Positions 29,810 through 38,031 of a stretch of DNA of 64,000 nucleotides are shown here, piece after piece. Origin of the DNA: Aminiphilus circumscriptus DSM 16581 (GTDB lineage Bacteria; Synergistota; Synergistia; Synergistales; Aminiphilaceae); contig NZ_JAFY01000005.1 of NCBI RefSeq assembly GCF_000526375.1, positions 186,001 through 250,000 on the forward strand, given 5' to 3'. Numbering within the stretch: the first letter of the stretch is position 1; the number at the start of each line of letters is the position of its first letter. The notes under the pieces were generated by a model, which had not been told where the DNA came from, ran no database searches, and worked only from the letters and a program-made list of their open reading frames with translations. The translations under genes and the position numbers were made by a program.

Positions 29810-30457
29810 GTGAAAGAACAGAAAGGCCACACGACAATCATTCTGATCCGCCACGGAGAATGCGCCGGAAACCGGGAGGGGCTCTTCCGGGGAAGAAGGG
29901 ATTTCCCTCTGAACGAAACTGGGCAAGCACAGGCAAAAGCGCTTGCCCGAGAGATGATGTCCTTCGCTCCAAAGTACATCTACACCAGCCCGCTCTCTCG
30001 GGCGACGGAAACCGCCGAAGCCATAGCTCACTCCTGCGGGGCTCTCGTAGACGTGCGGGAGGGGTTCAACAACATGGCTCTCGGACCGTGGGAGGGTGCC
30101 CCCAAGGAAACCATCCGCGAGAACTTCCCTGTCGAATGGGAATTGTGGCTGACAAACCCCGAACGGCTTCGCATTACCGGCGCGGAACGCCTTGCGGATG
30201 TGCAGAGGAGAGCCTTTTCCAACCTGGAACACCTGGTGCACCTGCATAAGGGAGACACCATCGCCATCGTCACCCACCGAGCGGTCCTTAAACCACTTCT
30301 CGCCGCAGCGCTTGGAATCGCCGAGCCTTATTTCTGGAGAATTCATACGGATACCGCCTCGTACAGTCTCCTCACTCACGACCTTCGGAGGGGATATTGC
30401 TGCACCCTACTCAATCAAACCAGACATCTCGCGGAGTATATCTCCGAATGGGTGTGA
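29810..30457 (+). CDS. Histidine phosphatase (phosphoglycerate mutase-like) family protein
   Basis: Cytoplasmic phosphatase of 215 residues. The catalytic RHGE is at 14-17 (ILIRHGECAG), the second histidine is in THRAVLKPLL, and TSPLSRATETAEAI is the family block. Candidates are CobC-like alpha-ribazole phosphatase or a broad-specificity phosphatase; the sequence does not decide. The start is GTG at 29810 with AGGAGG upstream. It is divergent from hrcA with a 340-bp gap that holds the hrcA control region. Confidence 0.88.
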   Translation: MKEQKGHTTIILIRHGECAGNREGLFRGRRDFPLNETGQAQAKALAREMMSFAPKYIYTSPLSRATETAEAIAHSCGALVDVREGFNNMALGPWEGAPKETIRENFPVEWELWLTNPERLRITGAERLADVQRRAFSNLEHLVHLHKGDTIAIVTHRAVLKPLLAAALGIAEPYFWRIHTDTASYSLLTHDLRRGYCCTLLNQTRHLAEYISEWV

Positions 30458-30603
30458 GCGCGAACGCATCATCGATGCATCCCAAATCACCCGTCCCCCG
30501 CAAGCGATCCGTCTCCGCCCCGACCGGTCCCGTTCCGCGGCCCCTGGTGTTTTGGGTCGATGCTTCACTCTTGACCTTGCCCAGCGCACCGACTAAGATG
30601 AAC

Positions 30604-30651
30604 CGGGCGCGCCGCTGCCCCTCATCTTTCGACAGAAATTCTGTCGCCCGG
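30604..30651. other. Nested inverted repeat in a 252-bp intergenic gap
   Basis: CGACAGAA-A-TTCTGTCG (30630-30646) is an almost perfect palindrome, nested inside an outer CCGGG/CCCGG pair. It could be an operator for an unknown dimeric regulator or a structured RNA. No T-tract follows (GAGTTTTGG). I found no gene in 30458-30709. Confidence 0.4.
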
Positions 30652-30709
30652 GAGTTTTGGTCATGATCCGTAGGACAGTAGTTTCGCGCTTCCGGCGCCC
30701 TTTTGTGCC

Positions 30710-31144
30710 GTGTTAGAGTGGGTCGTGTTTTTGGAAGCGACTTCGGGAAACCGTCTCGGCTCGCTGAGGAGCGCTCGAGATCTTCTGGTGGCCTCGGGTT
30801 TTGAAATTCAGAAGACGAGCGGTGTCTACGAGATAGATTTCTCTGAAACGCCCCGCCTTTTGGCATTGGGTGTGTGTCTTCTCGTAACCGCCCCGGAGGA
30901 AGCAGAAGCACATTTTTCCGCTCTCGACCGGGCAGTCCGCGGTTTGCCCTGCGCCCCGAAATGTTCCATTTTGGCCTCGTCGGACAGGGAAGGCTTCTTG
31001 ATCCGTTCCGCCGGAAAGGGCTCTTTTCCACGTATCCCCTTCCTTGAGGTTCTTCCCGAATGGTTGCCGACAGCGGACGTTCCGGAACGAAGTCCCGGCA
31101 ATCCCCCCGAACCGGAAGATCCCGTTTTCATCTCGTTTCTCTGA
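30710..31144 (+). CDS. Hypothetical protein, unrecognised
   Basis: Predicted 144-residue soluble protein with no family I recognise. It alternates hydrophobic and charged segments (LLALGVCLLVTAPEEAEAHF) like a folded alpha/beta domain and ends in a Pro/Glu-rich tail. The GTG start at 30710 lacks a good Shine-Dalgarno site; a second GTG at codon 6 is possible. It lies 37 bp before the secreted protein gene on the same strand. Codon composition resembles its neighbours, which is the main support. Confidence 0.5.
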   Translation: MLEWVVFLEATSGNRLGSLRSARDLLVASGFEIQKTSGVYEIDFSETPRLLALGVCLLVTAPEEAEAHFSALDRAVRGLPCAPKCSILASSDREGFLIRSAGKGSFPRIPFLEVLPEWLPTADVPERSPGNPPEPEDPVFISFL

Positions 31145-31181
31145 CGGCGACAAAAGCCTGCGATCCTTCAGGGGGTATGTC

Positions 31182-31937
31182 ATGCAGCAGTGTATCCGTC
31201 GTTTCACCACGGCACTTCTCGTTTTTCTCGGAACATTCCTCTCCGTGCTTCCCGCATATGCCGTGGGAAGCACGACACGAGTTCTCTCAATTCCGGAGTA
31301 TCCCTTCAGGATCGTCTTCACCGAGAAGGACGGACGCATTGTAAAAGCCTTTTTCCGAGCACCGGGCCACCTCAGGCGTCTTCCTGAGGTGGAAGGACTT
31401 CGTTATTCCGCCCAGCATCTGACCGTGTGGCACGCAGACCTGGACTGGAGACGGGATGTCTTGTGGCGTTTGAGCTTCGTCGATCCGGAAAACCAGGCGA
31501 AAGGACAGTTCCTGTGGTTCGGCGCGCTCTCCGGCTCCTCTCAATTCTGGCTCGTCGCGAGCCCCGCAGGAACGAGCCTGTGGGACACTCTTCCATTGAA
31601 AATCATGGCACCACTGGGAACATCCCTCTACGTCTCTCCCTCCACACCGGCCTATCAGGCCACCGGCGAAAGCACGGAAGGCCCATCCCTTTCCTTCATC
31701 TACACGATCTCACTTACCGAGAACGGCCCCTGTTTCGTCAACGTACCCGATGTGTACCAGCAACTCCTTCCCGTGACAACCCTCGTCGCATCCCATGAGA
31801 CCGACAAGAGCAGACGGAAGGCCTATTCGCTTCTTCTCCAGGATTTCGAAGCACTGGCAAAGAGCGAACAAGTCTCTTTGGAAAGCATCATGAACCTCTC
31901 CTGGAAGCAGCTTCTCACCGGACGATGGAATCCTTGA
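31182..31937 (+). CDS. Secreted protein of unknown function
   Basis: Protein of 251 residues with a clear signal peptide (basic CIRRF, then TALLVFLGTFLSVLP, cleavage after AYA). The mature part is mostly beta-strand-like, with aromatic pairs (LTVWHADLDW, FLWFGALSGS) and no catalytic motif I recognise. I chose the start at 31182 for AGGGGG 7 bases upstream. It probably shares a transcript with the gene before it. It is convergent with rlmN. Confidence 0.7.
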   Translation: MQQCIRRFTTALLVFLGTFLSVLPAYAVGSTTRVLSIPEYPFRIVFTEKDGRIVKAFFRAPGHLRRLPEVEGLRYSAQHLTVWHADLDWRRDVLWRLSFVDPENQAKGQFLWFGALSGSSQFWLVASPAGTSLWDTLPLKIMAPLGTSLYVSPSTPAYQATGESTEGPSLSFIYTISLTENGPCFVNVPDVYQQLLPVTTLVASHETDKSRRKAYSLLLQDFEALAKSEQVSLESIMNLSWKQLLTGRWNP

Positions 31938-31945
31938 ATCACATC

Positions 31946-31978
31946 TGCCCCTGCCCGATCCTGTAAGGGGTAGGGGCA
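31946..31978. terminator. Convergent hairpin between the secreted-protein gene and rlmN
   Basis: An 11-bp stem (31946-31956 with 31968-31978, one G-U) sits in the 99-bp gap between convergent genes. No T-tract follows on either strand, so it is a terminator only by position. Confidence 0.45.
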
Positions 31979-32036
31979 CCCTGCCTCCACGCCGGTTGCG
32001 TTTGCATCGACAATCCAGGCCGTGAAAAACAAGGGC

Positions 32037-33803
32037 TCACGCGTTTCGCTCGTTACGTCTCCGGCTCGGACGTTCATTCTCCCGGGAAGTCCGCTTCGAT
32101 GTTCCCGAGCCACGGGACATGTACCCCCGATCCTGACGCCGCTCCCCGCCTTCGGAAGATCTCGGCCCACTCTTCCGGATGTCCCCCGACTCGAAACGAC
32201 CGCGCTCGCCCGGGGCGTGCTTCTCGCCCCTCCGGGAAACACCCTCTTCGGTCCGTTTCATTCCTCTCGCTTTAAATTCAGAAGGACCACGGTTTTCTTT
32301 CCGCTCCGGCAGACCACTTCCCGAATCGGCACGAGGAGCGCGCGAAGAAAAATCCTTCCGCGAGGACCTCTCCGCACCGCTTCTTTCTTTCGCAAAACTC
32401 TCGCCCTCGCGAGGCTGCCTTCCGAATCGGGACGAAGTCCTTTCCTCCCGGGCATCTTTTTCAGCAGAGGACATTCCTCCGGACCGCCCGCCCGAACGAT
32501 TCCGGGGGGAAAATCGACCGGACACCCCAGACCTTTCCCGTTCCGTCTTTCCAAATTTGCCCGATTCGCCGCGAAAACGCCCCTCAATCGCACGTCTTTC
32601 GCCTTTCTCGGACATCTCTTCCACATCCCGCCGCCTACCCTGCGGCGCTTCGGCGGAATTTCTCACTTCCCGGCGTCCCGAACGCCGGTTTCCCACACTG
32701 TCGAGGGAGACACGAGGAGCGCCACCGTGCTGTTTTACGGGGGGCATCTCGCGGGAAGTTCCTGCCGGAGAAGGAGTACTTTCCCGCCCCCGCAGCTGAC
32801 CACACGCACCACGAACATCTCCTCCGCGTTCGCGGCGTAGTTCCGCGTTGACTCCCCAGGCGCGCAGGTGATCCCTGAAACGCTCCGCCCGCTCGCGAGG
32901 AGGGCGTTCGAAATTGCCCGCTCCGGAATTGTAGGGAATAAGGTTCACATAGACCTTGAGATCGCCGATCCACGCCGCCAGCTCCTCCGCGTGGGCGGGA
33001 GAATCGTTCACGTCCCGGAGCAACATGTATTCGAGGGTAATGCGATCCCCTAAAACTCGCTGATAACGGAGCAGTGCCTTTCGCAACAATGCAAGAGGAT
33101 ACTTTTGGTTCAGCGGCATCAGGCGGGAGCGAAGGGAATCGTTCGCCGCATGCAGAGACACGGAGAGTCCGACTCCGAGTGATTCCGACGCAAGGGCGTC
33201 GATACCTGGAACGACACCGGCGGTGGAAATGGTGATGTGCCGCTGCCCCAGTCCCCGCATATGAGGATCCCTGAGCATGCGGATACTTCGAAAAACCTGC
33301 TCTGTATTGAGAAGCGGCTCACCCATGCCCATGTACACCACGTTCTGAATCGGCCCTTTCTGATGCGCCTCGATGGCAAGGACCTGGGTGAGCATTTCTC
33401 CTGCGGAAAGGTTCCGCACGAATCCTTCCTGGCCGGTAACGCAGAAGCTGCAGGCCAAAGGACATCCCACCTGAGAGGAAAGGCAGGCCGTAGTGTGTTG
33501 AGGATGCCGCAGGAAGACCGACTCGATTCGCTCCCCATCCTCAAGCCGCCACAGATATTTCAGAGTTCCGTCAAGAGGGGACATCTCCGCTTTTTCCAGC
33601 ACGGGCATGGTGAAACGAACGAGAGCGTTCAGCTTTCCCCGCAATTCCTTCGAGAGATTCGTCATTTCCTCAAAGGTGAACACGCGCTTTTTGTAGATCC
33701 AGTCGCAAATTTGCCCCGCCCGATAGTCGGGCTCGCCCATTTCGTCCCGCAGGAGCGAAACCCATTCCTCGAAATCCAGTTCCAGGGCATGCAGACGGTC
33801 CAT
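32037..33803 (-). CDS. rlmN: RlmN-type rRNA/tRNA adenine-C2 methyltransferase with long basic tail
   Basis: Radical-SAM enzyme making m2A2503 in 23S rRNA (and m2A37 in some tRNAs). The catalytic core covers residues 1-337: methyl-carrying and mechanistic cysteines are in TACLSS (C107) and GACGQL (C334), and the 4Fe-4S cluster is C114-x3-C118-x2-C121 (GCPLACSFC). YMGMGEPLLN and STAGVVPGID are family blocks. The protein should end there but continues to 588 residues. The extra 250 are low-complexity Arg/Gly/Ser/Glu with repeated RRE, RGE and SGR patterns, likely disordered and RNA-binding. The frame stays open with no frameshift visible. I chose the start at 33803 for GGGAGGAA upstream. Confidence 0.93.
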   Translation of the reverse strand: MDRLHALELDFEEWVSLLRDEMGEPDYRAGQICDWIYKKRVFTFEEMTNLSKELRGKLNALVRFTMPVLEKAEMSPLDGTLKYLWRLEDGERIESVFLRHPQHTTACLSSQVGCPLACSFCVTGQEGFVRNLSAGEMLTQVLAIEAHQKGPIQNVVYMGMGEPLLNTEQVFRSIRMLRDPHMRGLGQRHITISTAGVVPGIDALASESLGVGLSVSLHAANDSLRSRLMPLNQKYPLALLRKALLRYQRVLGDRITLEYMLLRDVNDSPAHAEELAAWIGDLKVYVNLIPYNSGAGNFERPPRERAERFRDHLRAWGVNAELRRERGGDVRGACGQLRGRESTPSPAGTSREMPPVKQHGGAPRVSLDSVGNRRSGRREVRNSAEAPQGRRRDVEEMSEKGERRAIEGRFRGESGKFGKTERERSGVSGRFSPRNRSGGRSGGMSSAEKDAREERTSSRFGRQPREGESFAKERSGAERSSRKDFSSRAPRADSGSGLPERKENRGPSEFKARGMKRTEEGVSRRGEKHAPGERGRFESGDIRKSGPRSSEGGERRQDRGYMSRGSGTSKRTSRENERPSRRRNERNA

Positions 33804-33828
33804 AACACATTCCTCCCTCATTTTTCGA

Positions 33829-33860
33829 CGAAAGAAGGACCCTCTGAGGGTCCCTCTTTC
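33829..33860 (-). terminator. Terminator between glyA and rlmN
   Basis: Stem of 5 bp, one mismatch and 7 bp (AAAGAGGGACCCT against AGGGTCCTTCTTT on the minus strand) with a 3-base loop. The T-rich end of the arm supplies a weak U-tract. It lies about 40 bp after the glyA stop. Confidence 0.65.
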
Positions 33861-33897
33861 GTCCACTCTCGTTCCGTGTTTCGGGCCACCTTGTCCG

Positions 33898-35211
33898 TCA
33901 GGAGTTTCTCGGCAATGGCGACAAAGCGGCACGAACTCCCGAAGGAGTCTGCAAAAGCTCCGGATACAACGGAAATGCCTCGCTCAGCTCCTTGATCTCT
34001 TTCCGGACGGCGATTCGCAATGATTCATCTTCGGGAGCGGAAAGCACCCTGTCGACGATCTCCGCGATCCGTTCCATCTCCGCCTCACCCATACCCCGAG
34101 TGGTCACCGCCGCCGTTCCAAGACGAACACCACTCGTCACGAAGGGTTTTTCCTTATCGAAGGGGATCATGTTCTTGTTCACCGTGATGCCTGCATCTTC
34201 CAAAAGCTTCTCCGCATCCCTTCCCGTCACATTTCGGGAACCTTTGACATCAACGAGAATAAGGTGATTGTCGGTGCCGCCGGAGACGATGCGGAACCCT
34301 CGCTCGCCAAGGGCGGCGCAAAGCTTCTTCGCGTTTGCCACGACACCGGCCGCATACGTTCGGAATTCGTCGGTGGCTGCCATTTTGAAGCAAAGGGCTT
34401 TCGCCGCGATGGCGTGCATGAAAGGACCGCCCTGCGTCCCTGGAAAGACGGAACGATCCAGCTCTTGAGCGTATTTTGTCTTGCAGAGGATGAGTGCTCC
34501 CCGAGGTCCCCGGAGTGTTTTATGGGTCGTCGTGGTGACGAAATCCGCGTGGGGCACCGGACTCGGATGAACTTTTCCCGCGACAAGACCGGCGATGTGA
34601 GCCATGTCAACCATGAAGACCGCTCCCACTTCGGCGGCAATGGTCGCAAAGCGGGAAAAATCGATGAAGCGGGGATAGGCGCTCGCTCCGGCGACGATCA
34701 CCCGAGGGCGATGTTCCTTCGCGAGACGTTCCACCGCTTCGTAGTCAATGGTCTCCGTCTCTGGAGAAACGCCATATCCGACGATACGATAGAGCTTCCC
34801 AGTGAAGTTCAACGGGTGTCCATGAGACAGATGCCCGCCCTGATCCAGACTCATGGCCAGCATGGTGTCTCCGGGGTTCATGAAGGTAAAAAAGGCGGAC
34901 ATGTTCGCCTGCGTCCCCGAATGGGGTTGCACGTTCGCATGTTCGGCGCCGAAGAGATCACAGGCCCTGCGTATGGCCACCTCTTCGACGGTTTCCACGA
35001 ACTCGCAGCCACCGTAATATTTCTTGTGCGGATATCCTTCTGCATATTTGTTCGTCAGTATCGATCCCTGGGCTTCGAGAATCGCCAACGGAACAAAATT
35101 CTCCGACGCAATGAGTTCAATGCCATCCCGCTGTCGAGCGAATTCCGACGACACCAGACCGTAGATCTCAGGGTCCACCTCCGCCATTCCGGCTCTCATG
35201 AACCACTCCAC
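33898..35211 (-). CDS. glyA: Serine hydroxymethyltransferase
   Basis: PLP enzyme interconverting serine and glycine with tetrahydrofolate; the main one-carbon source. [26 protein letters not shown] and the PLP-lysine block [13 protein letters not shown] are diagnostic. Length 437. I chose GTG at 35211 because AAGGAGGG lies 6 bases upstream; the longer frame from 35265 has no such site. A 17-bp tandem repeat lies just upstream. Confidence 0.97.
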   Translation of the reverse strand: MEWFMRAGMAEVDPEIYGLVSSEFARQRDGIELIASENFVPLAILEAQGSILTNKYAEGYPHKKYYGGCEFVETVEEVAIRRACDLFGAEHANVQPHSGTQANMSAFFTFMNPGDTMLAMSLDQGGHLSHGHPLNFTGKLYRIVGYGVSPETETIDYEAVERLAKEHRPRVIVAGASAYPRFIDFSRFATIAAEVGAVFMVDMAHIAGLVAGKVHPSPVPHADFVTTTTHKTLRGPRGALILCKTKYAQELDRSVFPGTQGGPFMHAIAAKALCFKMAATDEFRTYAAGVVANAKKLCAALGERGFRIVSGGTDNHLILVDVKGSRNVTGRDAEKLLEDAGITVNKNMIPFDKEKPFVTSGVRLGTAAVTTRGMGEAEMERIAEIVDRVLSAPEDESLRIAVRKEIKELSEAFPLYPELLQTPSGVRAALSPLPRNS

Positions 35212-35241
35212 GTCGTTCCCTCCTTCATGTTTTCCGATTTT

Positions 35242-35286
35242 CCGACATCTTTTTCGGTCCGACATCTTTTTCGGTCCGACCTCTTT
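35242..35286 (-). repeat. 17-bp tandem repeat in the glyA leader/promoter region
   Basis: The plus-strand unit CCGACATCTTTTTCGGT is present twice exactly (35242-35258, 35259-35275) and a third, partial copy follows (35276-35286). Each unit can fold by CCGA/TCGG. It lies 31 bp upstream of the glyA start, in the expected 5' leader. Confidence 0.8.
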
Positions 35287-35352
35287 CCCCTTGAATCATA
35301 CCCTAAAATGAACCAAAGGGAGTAGATCAGGACAGCCTTCTCCACAGACACG

Positions 35353-35376
35353 CCCCCGAAACATCTCTTTCGGGGG
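35353..35376. other. 9-bp hairpin between the tRNA-Ala unit and glyA
   Basis: Inverted repeat CCCCCGAAA / TTTCGGGGG with a 6-base loop and no T-tract. It may be a second stop after tRNA-Ala or part of the glyA upstream region; undecided. Confidence 0.4.
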
Positions 35377-35433
35377 ACTCGAAGGGCGAAGAATGCAAAG
35401 GGGGGAGCGTGCCCTTCGTGACCGCTTCCCTAC

Positions 35434-35467
35434 AAAAAAAGAGCTCCGGCCGGAATCGCCGAAGCTC
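35434..35467 (-). terminator. Terminator of tRNA-Ala
   Basis: Minus-strand stem GAGCT and CGGC pairs separated by one mismatch (35441-35467), followed by seven T. It lies 14 bp after the CCA end of the tRNA. Confidence 0.85.
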
Positions 35468-35480
35468 CTTGTGTACCAAG

Positions 35481-35555
35481 TGGTGGAGCTGAGGGGAATT
35501 GAACCCCTGACCTCTTCCATGCCAAGGAAGCGCGCTCCCGCTGCGCCACAGCCCC
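35481..35555 (-). tRNA. tRNA-Ala (anticodon GGC)
   Basis: 75-nt cloverleaf on the minus strand. The acceptor GGGGCTG pairs with CAGCTCC and shows the G3-U70 wobble that identifies alanine tRNA. The anticodon loop TTGGCAT sits between CTTCC and GGAAG. GGTTCAATTCC is the T arm. The CCA end is encoded. It reads GCC and GCU codons. Confidence 0.97.
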
Positions 35556-35573
35556 ACTCGCGGAACGAAGCAC

Positions 35574-35602
35574 ATTATAGGGAGCCCGAGGAATTCTGTC
35601 AA
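35574..35602 (-). promoter_or_regulatory. Consensus promoter of tRNA-Ala
   Basis: Perfect TTGACA (35597-35602), 17-bp spacer and perfect TATAAT (35574-35579) on the minus strand, 18 bp before the tRNA. Confidence 0.92.
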
Positions 35603-35753
35603 CCGGCACTTGTTTCAAAGCAACCGCCGGCCGTCGCCGGAAAGCCGAACGTCTTGACAGACCCGGATCTTTCCTCTTACCTCTCCCCGGAAGGGGAAAG
35701 ACACGCTATACTCGCAGCAGGAACGATTTTCTTTTCGAAAGGGGACATGGGGC

Positions 35754-37505
35754 ATGCCACGGGGACAGACGCAGAAAATCACGTGCTTCTTTTTTCTTGC
35801 ACTGACCGGTCTTTTTCTTTCCCCGACTTGCTGCGCCGCAGTCACGAGAGGTGACGTGGTACAGATTGTCGTGGATGCCTTGGGGCTCCCCCTCTGGGGA
35901 GGGAAAGAACGTTTCGCCGATGTCCCCTCTACCCACCCCCGGGCAAAGGCCATCGAAACGGCGTCGGCCCTGGGTATTCTTTTACCGGGGGACCGATTTC
36001 ACCCCGACATCGAAGCGACACGAGCGGAAGCGCTGGGCTTCGCCTTTCTCGCCATGGGATGGCGCCGGGAGGGTGAACTCGTCCGCACCTTCGCCACCGA
36101 TCTCGACGCCGAACTCCCTCCGCACTTTGCCGCTTTCGTCAAGATCGGCCGCTCCATGACCGTTCCTCCACCGGAAGAGTTCCTTTCCGAGGCAAAGAAA
36201 AACTGTACTCCCGGCGACGCAGACCTTCTCGCCGCATGGCTCCGAGAGTGCAAGCGCCGTCGTGTCGTCTGGCAAGAGACCTTTCCCGGAGAGACGGGGG
36301 ATCTTGTCGTGCATCGGGAAAATGTGGGGTCTCCTCCCGGCGCGTGGGCCGTTGCCGTGGAAGAGTTTCCTGAGAAGGGCCCCGCCGAGGCGTGCGCCAG
36401 AGAGCTTCGTTCCGCAGGCCATACCGCTCTGATAGTGGAGAACGCCTCGTCCTGGTCGGTTCGGACCGGTCCCTACACCCATTATCTTCAGGCATGGAAG
36501 GCCGCCGTCTCCCTGCCGAAACGATTCAACCCCACGGTGATTCCCCACGGCGGCAGCGCGAGCAATGCCCTGTTCTGGGCAGCCATCGTCGGATCTCCGG
36601 AACGTCTCGCCCCTCGCATTGTTCCGGCTCCGCTTCTCGGGGCAAAACGGCTTCCCCTTTCGCGCCTCGCCGACGGTTTTGGCGGCGAAGGTGGCATCAA
36701 TGGAGGCTATTTCGACGGCTCCGTTCCCATAGGGAGTCTCCTCGTGGAAGGAGTCCCTGTCGCACTTGCCCACGGAAACAGATCCGCCGTGGGGTGGAAC
36801 CGTTCCGGTGATGTGCATTTCGGAAACGGGGCCTACCGGGCATGGGTCCTCGCGGGAGCGCAGTCTCTTCCCGTGAGCAAGCTCAACGGCGAGGTACCGC
36901 CGGAAAGTGCCGGCCTTTTCACGGCACCTTCCGGCGCTTTCGCGAACGTGGGGGACGGGCTGAAGATCCACATACGAAATGGTGTCATGACCTGGCGTTC
37001 CTTCGCCCAGGGAATACACCCCGTTCCGGGGGACGGTTTTCTTCTTGTGGTGCGAGGGGCACTTCAAAAACGCATGATGGAGTTTCCTCTCCAAACACCC
37101 GCGGAACTCCAGATCACGTGGCAGGATGGTACGATGGAAAGGATGGATTTCGTCCTCCAGGCCGGACCACTGTTGCTCCTGGAGGGACAACCGGCTCTCG
37201 GCAATGAAGGACTCCCGCCATCCCTCACCGCACTCCGTCATCCCAGAACCCTCGTGGGTTACGACGGCAAACACATGTGGTGGATGGTCGTGGATGGAAG
37301 AAACTCCTGGAGAAGCACCGGAGTGACTCTCGAAGAGGCAAAACGCCTGGCTGCCGCTGCCGGCCTGACCCACGCGTTGAATCTGGACGGAGGCGGCTCA
37401 AGCACCCTCTGGTGGCGGGGCAAGCTCATCAACACGCCTTCGGATGGACAGGAACGCTCTCTGCCTTACGCTGTCGTTCTCGGATCGAACATGCCCTACC
37501 GCTAG
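35754..37505 (+). CDS. Exported SLH-SPOR-phosphodiester glycosidase (NAGPA-like) protein
   Basis: 583-residue envelope protein. The signal peptide ends near residue 28 (FFFLALTGLFLSPTCCA). Residues about 29-100 form an SLH domain (RFADVPSTHPRAKAIETASA, LGILLPG). Residues about 190-255 resemble a SPOR domain, which binds peptidoglycan with denuded glycan. Residues about 290-580 are a NAGPA-type phosphodiester glycosidase domain, with GGINGGYFDG and the signature HALNLDGGGSSTLWW. Family members cleave sugar-phosphodiester bonds; an envelope glycan is the likely substrate (inference). A TATACT about 45 bp upstream is the only promoter hint. The stop overlaps that of the convergent gene. Confidence 0.88.
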   Translation: MPRGQTQKITCFFFLALTGLFLSPTCCAAVTRGDVVQIVVDALGLPLWGGKERFADVPSTHPRAKAIETASALGILLPGDRFHPDIEATRAEALGFAFLAMGWRREGELVRTFATDLDAELPPHFAAFVKIGRSMTVPPPEEFLSEAKKNCTPGDADLLAAWLRECKRRRVVWQETFPGETGDLVVHRENVGSPPGAWAVAVEEFPEKGPAEACARELRSAGHTALIVENASSWSVRTGPYTHYLQAWKAAVSLPKRFNPTVIPHGGSASNALFWAAIVGSPERLAPRIVPAPLLGAKRLPLSRLADGFGGEGGINGGYFDGSVPIGSLLVEGVPVALAHGNRSAVGWNRSGDVHFGNGAYRAWVLAGAQSLPVSKLNGEVPPESAGLFTAPSGAFANVGDGLKIHIRNGVMTWRSFAQGIHPVPGDGFLLVVRGALQKRMMEFPLQTPAELQITWQDGTMERMDFVLQAGPLLLLEGQPALGNEGLPPSLTALRHPRTLVGYDGKHMWWMVVDGRNSWRSTGVTLEEAKRLAAAAGLTHALNLDGGGSSTLWWRGKLINTPSDGQERSLPYAVVLGSNMPYR

Positions 37506-37948
37506 GAAAGGGTATTCACTTCCACCGTCGGGCAATATGTCTCCAGGATGTTCCGAATCACGCACTCCTGGTCGCGATCGAAGAGAACCTTGATGCCCGT
37601 TACACTCTCCCTGCGTTCAAAGAAACACATCATCTGGTTTCTCCGAAACGCCAATGTGACATGGGCAACATCCTTCCATGCGAGAATCTGGGAATTGCTT
37701 CCCATCCAGGATTTGCTTTCCCGCACAAGCCCCTCGGGAGAGAGGAATATCCTTTTTTTGAAACCGCTGAAATAAAGAAGCGCTCCACCCACTATAAGGT
37801 AGGGGAAAAACCGATTGAATCCCGTTTCCAGCGTGGCACTGAGATAGAGACGCAACCCGTCGGCGAGCAGAAAAAGCCCGACCGCGAAGGAAACCACACG
37901 CATCCACCTAGGATGTTGCCCCGTCTTCGAAAGACAGAGAATCTCCAT
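37502..37948 (-). CDS. Small membrane protein, two TM segments and a PH-like tail
   Basis: 148-residue protein. Two hydrophobic segments (VVSFAVGLFLLADG and FFPYLIVGGALLYFSGF, residues 17-62) are followed by a soluble beta-rich domain (IFLSPEGLVRES, ILAWKDVAHVTLAF) that resembles YcxB/bacterial PH-like tails. I know no function for it. I chose the start at 37948 for GGAGGTG upstream; the longer frame is antisense to nhaC. Its stop codon overlaps the stop of the convergent glycosidase gene. Confidence 0.75.
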   Translation of the reverse strand: MEILCLSKTGQHPRWMRVVSFAVGLFLLADGLRLYLSATLETGFNRFFPYLIVGGALLYFSGFKKRIFLSPEGLVRESKSWMGSNSQILAWKDVAHVTLAFRRNQMMCFFERRESVTGIKVLFDRDQECVIRNILETYCPTVEVNTLS

Positions 37949-37975
37949 TCCATCCACACCTCCGACGAAACGACA

Positions 37976-38011
37976 GGGAGGAGCGAACGTTCTTCGCTCC
38001 TCCCACTTTTT
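37976..38011 (+). terminator. 12-bp hairpin between nhaC and the small membrane protein
   Basis: Perfect stem GGGAGGAGCGAA / TTCGCTCCTCCC (37976-37987 with 37993-38004). On the plus strand a CTTTTT run follows; on the minus strand there is only GTCGTTTCG. It may stop plus-strand transcripts that read past the glycosidase gene, and act as a weak nhaC terminator in the other direction. Confidence 0.55.
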
Positions 38012-38031
38012 CGATCTATCGCCCGGTTCCG

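Noticed and set aside
35288-35340. glyA promoter candidate with TATGAT
   Set aside because: No acceptable -35 at 16-18 bp, so it is not listed as a feature.
35640-35712. Promoter for the SLH-SPOR-glycosidase gene using TTGACA near 35657 or TATACT at 35707
   Set aside because: The two boxes are too far apart to pair, and neither has a good partner.
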